Shown here one piece after another: positions 61,482 to 64,000 of a DNA stretch of 64,000 nucleotides. The notes under the pieces are model-generated. The model saw only the letters and a program-made list of their open reading frames with translations. It ran no database searches and was not told the DNA's origin. The stretch covers positions 372,001 to 436,000 of the forward strand of contig NZ_AP023243.1 of the NCBI RefSeq assembly GCF_016756495.1, in the 5' to 3' direction. Numbering within the stretch: position 1 is the stretch's first letter; every line of letters starts with the position of its first letter. Position numbers and translations under genes: made by a program. This DNA comes from Mesorhizobium sp. 113-3-3. Lineage in GTDB: Bacteria > Pseudomonadota > Alphaproteobacteria > Rhizobiales > Rhizobiaceae.

Positions 61482-63146
61482 ATGCAATCCGCTTTGAAAG
61501 CCAGTTCGAACCCCGACCTCGCCATCGATCGCGACTGGTGGCGCGGTGCTGTGATCTATCAGATCTACCCGCGCAGCTATCAGGATTCGAACGGCGACGG
61601 CATCGGCGACCTCAAGGGCATCATCGGACGGCTGCCCTACATCGCCGCACTCGGCGCGGACGCCATCTGGATTTCGCCCTTCTTCAAGTCGCCGATGAAG
61701 GATTTCGGCTACGACGTCTCGGACTATTGCGACGTCGACCCGATGTTCGGCACGCTCGCCGATTTCGACGCGCTGACGGCGGAGGCGCACCGGCTGGGTC
61801 TCAAGGTGATGATCGACGAAGTGCTGTCGCACACGGCCGACATCCATCCCTGGTTCAAGGAAAGCCGGTCGAGCCGTAGCAATGCCAAGGCCGACTGGTA
61901 TGTCTGGGCGGACGCCAGGCCCGACGGCACGCCGCCCAACAACTGGCTGTCAATCTTCGGCGGATCGGCCTGGCAGTGGGACACCAGCCGCCAGCAATAT
62001 TACCTGCACAATTTCCTGGCCGAGCAGCCCGATCTCAACTTCCACAATCGCGAGGTGCAGGACGCGCTGCTCGACGTCACCCGCTTCTGGCTGGAACGCG
62101 GCGTCGACGGCTTCCGGCTCGACACGATCAATTTCTACTTCCACAGCCAGGGCCTGGAAAACAATCCGCCGCTGCCGCCGGAAGAGCGCAACGACCAGAC
62201 CGCGCCGGCGGTCAATCCATACAACTACCAGGATCATCTCTACGACAAGAGCCGCCCGGAAAACCTCGGCTTCCTGGAGCGCTTCCGCGCCCTGCTCGAC
62301 GAATATCCGGCGACCGCCGCTGTCGGCGAGGTCGGCGATTCGCAGCGCGGGCTGGAAGTCGTGGCCGCCTACACAGCCGGCGGCAAGCGCGTGCATATGT
62401 GCTATTCCTTCGACTTCCTGGCGCCGGAAAAGATCAGCGCCGCCAAGGTCCGCTCGGTGCTGGAAGCCTTTGGCAGGGTCGCCAGCGACGGCTGGTCGTG
62501 CTGGGCGTTCTCCAACCATGACGTGATGCGCCCGGCCTCGCGCTGGGCCGCCGGCGAAGCCGACCCTGTCGCCTATCTCAAGGTCATCTCGGCCTTGCTG
62601 ATGTCGCTGCGCGGCTCGGTCTGCATCTACCAGGGCGAAGAACTCGGGCTCGGCGAGGCCGAGTTGCGCTTCGAGGACCTGCAGGATCCCTATGGCATCC
62701 GCTTCTGGCCGGAGTTCAAGGGCCGCGACGGCTGCCGCACGCCCATGGTGTGGGACGGCGGCGCCAAGAATGGCGGCTTCTCACAGGCCAAGCCCTGGCT
62801 GCCGGTGCCGGCCAAGCATCTGGCGCAGGCGGTCAATGTCCAGCAGGGCGACCAGGGTTCGCTGCTCGAGCACTACCGGCGCTTCCTGACCTTCCGCCGC
62901 GCCCATCCGGCGCTGGCCAAGGGCGACATCACCTTCATCGAGAGCGAGGGCGACACCGTCGCTTTCACGCGCCGCGCCGGCAACGATGAGATCGTCTGCG
63001 TCTTCAACCTCGGCGCCGGGCCGGCCAAGGTTGACCTTGGCAGCCGATCCCTGCAACCTTTGCCGGGGCACGGTTTTTCCGGGCAGGCGAACCCCGGTTC
63101 GATCGAGCTTGGCGGCTACGGTGCCTGGTTCGGGCGCATAGACTGA
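61482..63146 (+). CDS. aglA: Alpha-glucosidase (GH13)
   Basis: A 554-residue glycoside hydrolase family 13 enzyme. Catalytic residues visible: nucleophile Asp214 ([10 protein letters not shown]), acid/base Glu283 (AVGEVGDS) and transition-state Asp347 (FSNHDVMRP). No signal peptide, so it cleaves imported sucrose, maltose or trehalulose-type sugars in the cytoplasm. It starts 4 bases after aglG. Confidence 0.93.
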   Translation: MQSALKASSNPDLAIDRDWWRGAVIYQIYPRSYQDSNGDGIGDLKGIIGRLPYIAALGADAIWISPFFKSPMKDFGYDVSDYCDVDPMFGTLADFDALTAEAHRLGLKVMIDEVLSHTADIHPWFKESRSSRSNAKADWYVWADARPDGTPPNNWLSIFGGSAWQWDTSRQQYYLHNFLAEQPDLNFHNREVQDALLDVTRFWLERGVDGFRLDTINFYFHSQGLENNPPLPPEERNDQTAPAVNPYNYQDHLYDKSRPENLGFLERFRALLDEYPATAAVGEVGDSQRGLEVVAAYTAGGKRVHMCYSFDFLAPEKISAAKVRSVLEAFGRVASDGWSCWAFSNHDVMRPASRWAAGEADPVAYLKVISALLMSLRGSVCIYQGEELGLGEAELRFEDLQDPYGIRFWPEFKGRDGCRTPMVWDGGAKNGGFSQAKPWLPVPAKHLAQAVNVQQGDQGSLLEHYRRFLTFRRAHPALAKGDITFIESEGDTVAFTRRAGNDEIVCVFNLGAGPAKVDLGSRSLQPLPGHGFSGQANPGSIELGGYGAWFGRID

Positions 63147-63177
63147 AATCCTTGAGGAAATCACTGGGAGGAAACCA

Positions 63178-64000
63178 ATGGCCGATGTCAATCTGAGACA
63201 AGTGAAGAAGTCCTACGGCAATCTCAACATTCTCCACGGCATCGACCTTGATATCAAATCGGGCGAGTTCATCGTCTTCGTCGGTCCGTCCGGCTGCGGC
63301 AAGTCGACCTTGCTGCGCTCTATTGCCGGGCTCGAGGAAATCACGTCGGGCGAGCTCAAGATCGATGGCGACGTGGTCAACGACGTGCCGCCGTCCAAGC
63401 GCGGCATCGCCATGGTGTTCCAGTCCTACGCGCTTTATCCGCATATGACGGTCTACGACAACATGGCGTTCTCGATGAAGATCGGAAAGGAAAACAAGGC
63501 CGAGATCGACCGCCGCGTGCGCCAGGCCGCGGAAATCCTGCAGCTGACCAAATATCTCGACCGGCTGCCCAAGGCGATGTCGGGCGGCCAGCGCCAGCGT
63601 GTCGCCATCGGCCGCGCCATCGTGCGCAATCCGAAAGTGTTCCTGTTCGACGAGCCGCTCTCGAACCTCGACGCCGCGCTGCGCGTCGCGACGCGCATCG
63701 AGATCGCCAAGCTCAAGGAATCGATGCCCAACACGACGATGATCTATGTCACCCACGATCAGGTCGAGGCGATGACGCTGGCCGACCGCATCGTGGTGCT
63801 GAAGGACGGCCATGTCGAACAGGTCGGCACGCCGATGGACCTTTACAAGAAACCCGGCAATCTGTTCGTCGCCCAGTTCATCGGCTCGCCGGCCATGAAC
63901 ATCCTGCCGGCAACCATCGACAAGACCGGCAACCCGACAGTCGTCAGCCATGTCGGCGGTCGCAAGGCGACGGTGCCGATCACGACGCCCGCCTCGGCCA
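63178..64000 (+). CDS. aglK: Alpha-glucoside ABC transporter ATPase, C-terminus cut by window edge
   Basis: 274 codons are present. Walker [11 protein letters not shown]-loop [13 protein letters not shown], signature [15 protein letters not shown], Walker [14 protein letters not shown] and H-loop [14 protein letters not shown] are all present, as in MalK-type ATPases. The sequence continues into the C-terminal OB-fold regulatory region at the edge. GGGAGGAAACC precedes the ATG; it lies 31 bases after aglA. Confidence 0.93.
   Translation, partial: MADVNLRQVKKSYGNLNILHGIDLDIKSGEFIVFVGPSGCGKSTLLRSIAGLEEITSGELKIDGDVVNDVPPSKRGIAMVFQSYALYPHMTVYDNMAFSMKIGKENKAEIDRRVRQAAEILQLTKYLDRLPKAMSGGQRQRVAIGRAIVRNPKVFLFDEPLSNLDAALRVATRIEIAKLKESMPNTTMIYVTHDQVEAMTLADRIVVLKDGHVEQVGTPMDLYKKPGNLFVAQFIGSPAMNILPATIDKTGNPTVVSHVGGRKATVPITTPASA

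Overview
The window is a chromosomal stretch of a high-GC alphaproteobacterium, most likely a Mesorhizobium or close Rhizobiales relative. This is inferred from base composition, dense tripartite and ABC uptake systems, an aglR/aglEFGAK alpha-glucoside locus, a PuuE-UraD fusion, a GAAC-N7-GAAC SOS box, and intergenic palindromic mosaic repeats of the kind known in rhizobia and Brucella. I saw no phage, plasmid, transposase, CRISPR, rRNA or tRNA gene.

Layout. 0-1.4 kb: a cut-off CGNR/ABATE regulator divergent from an orphan LivH-type permease. 1.6-6.8 kb: a TRAP transporter whose permeases, a zinc polyol-type dehydrogenase and a VOC protein read rightward while its Tat-exported binding protein reads leftward; a candidate structured RNA lies upstream of the VOC gene. 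7-13.3 kb: a class I amidotransferase, a putative protease inhibitor, a LacI regulator (probable CTG start) coupled to a 2-hydroxyacid dehydrogenase, an EamA exporter, DUF2000/AraC and a MarR. 13.7-17.4 kb: CobW-type metallochaperone plus WD40 protein, then a MarR/membrane-protein pair sharing two operators. 17.6-20.4 kb: class III aminotransferase translationally coupled to a glutamine-synthetase-like ligase. 20.4-23.2 kb: an SOS-box-led two-gene operon of a radical SAM-HhH protein and a DUF4130-UdgX fusion.

23.4-41 kb is largely purine catabolism. The leftward operon puuD-guaD-hbpS-like-glycerate kinase and the leftward operon uraH-xdhA-xdhB-xdhC-(phzF-like) are separated by a LysR gene and two LLM flavin monooxygenases. 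The rightward operon puuE/uraD-ughy-allA-deaminase completes most of the route guanine -> xanthine -> urate -> 5-hydroxyisourate -> allantoin -> ureidoglycine -> ureidoglycolate -> glyoxylate, with glycerate kinase available for glyoxylate-derived glycerate. Allantoate hydrolase is not in the window. xdhC carries an in-frame palindromic repeat.

41-51 kb: a CocE/NonD hydrolase, then a dipeptide-type ABC system with two paralogous Tat-exported binding proteins, two permeases and one fused double ATPase, ending with a phosphodiesterase-like enzyme. 51.3-54 kb: an ECF sigma / anti-sigma / subtilase operon. 54.2-56.3 kb: a flavoprotein and an unknown membrane protein. 56.4-64 kb: the alpha-glucoside regulon aglR / aglE-F-G-A-K with two matching AglR operators; aglK runs off the end.
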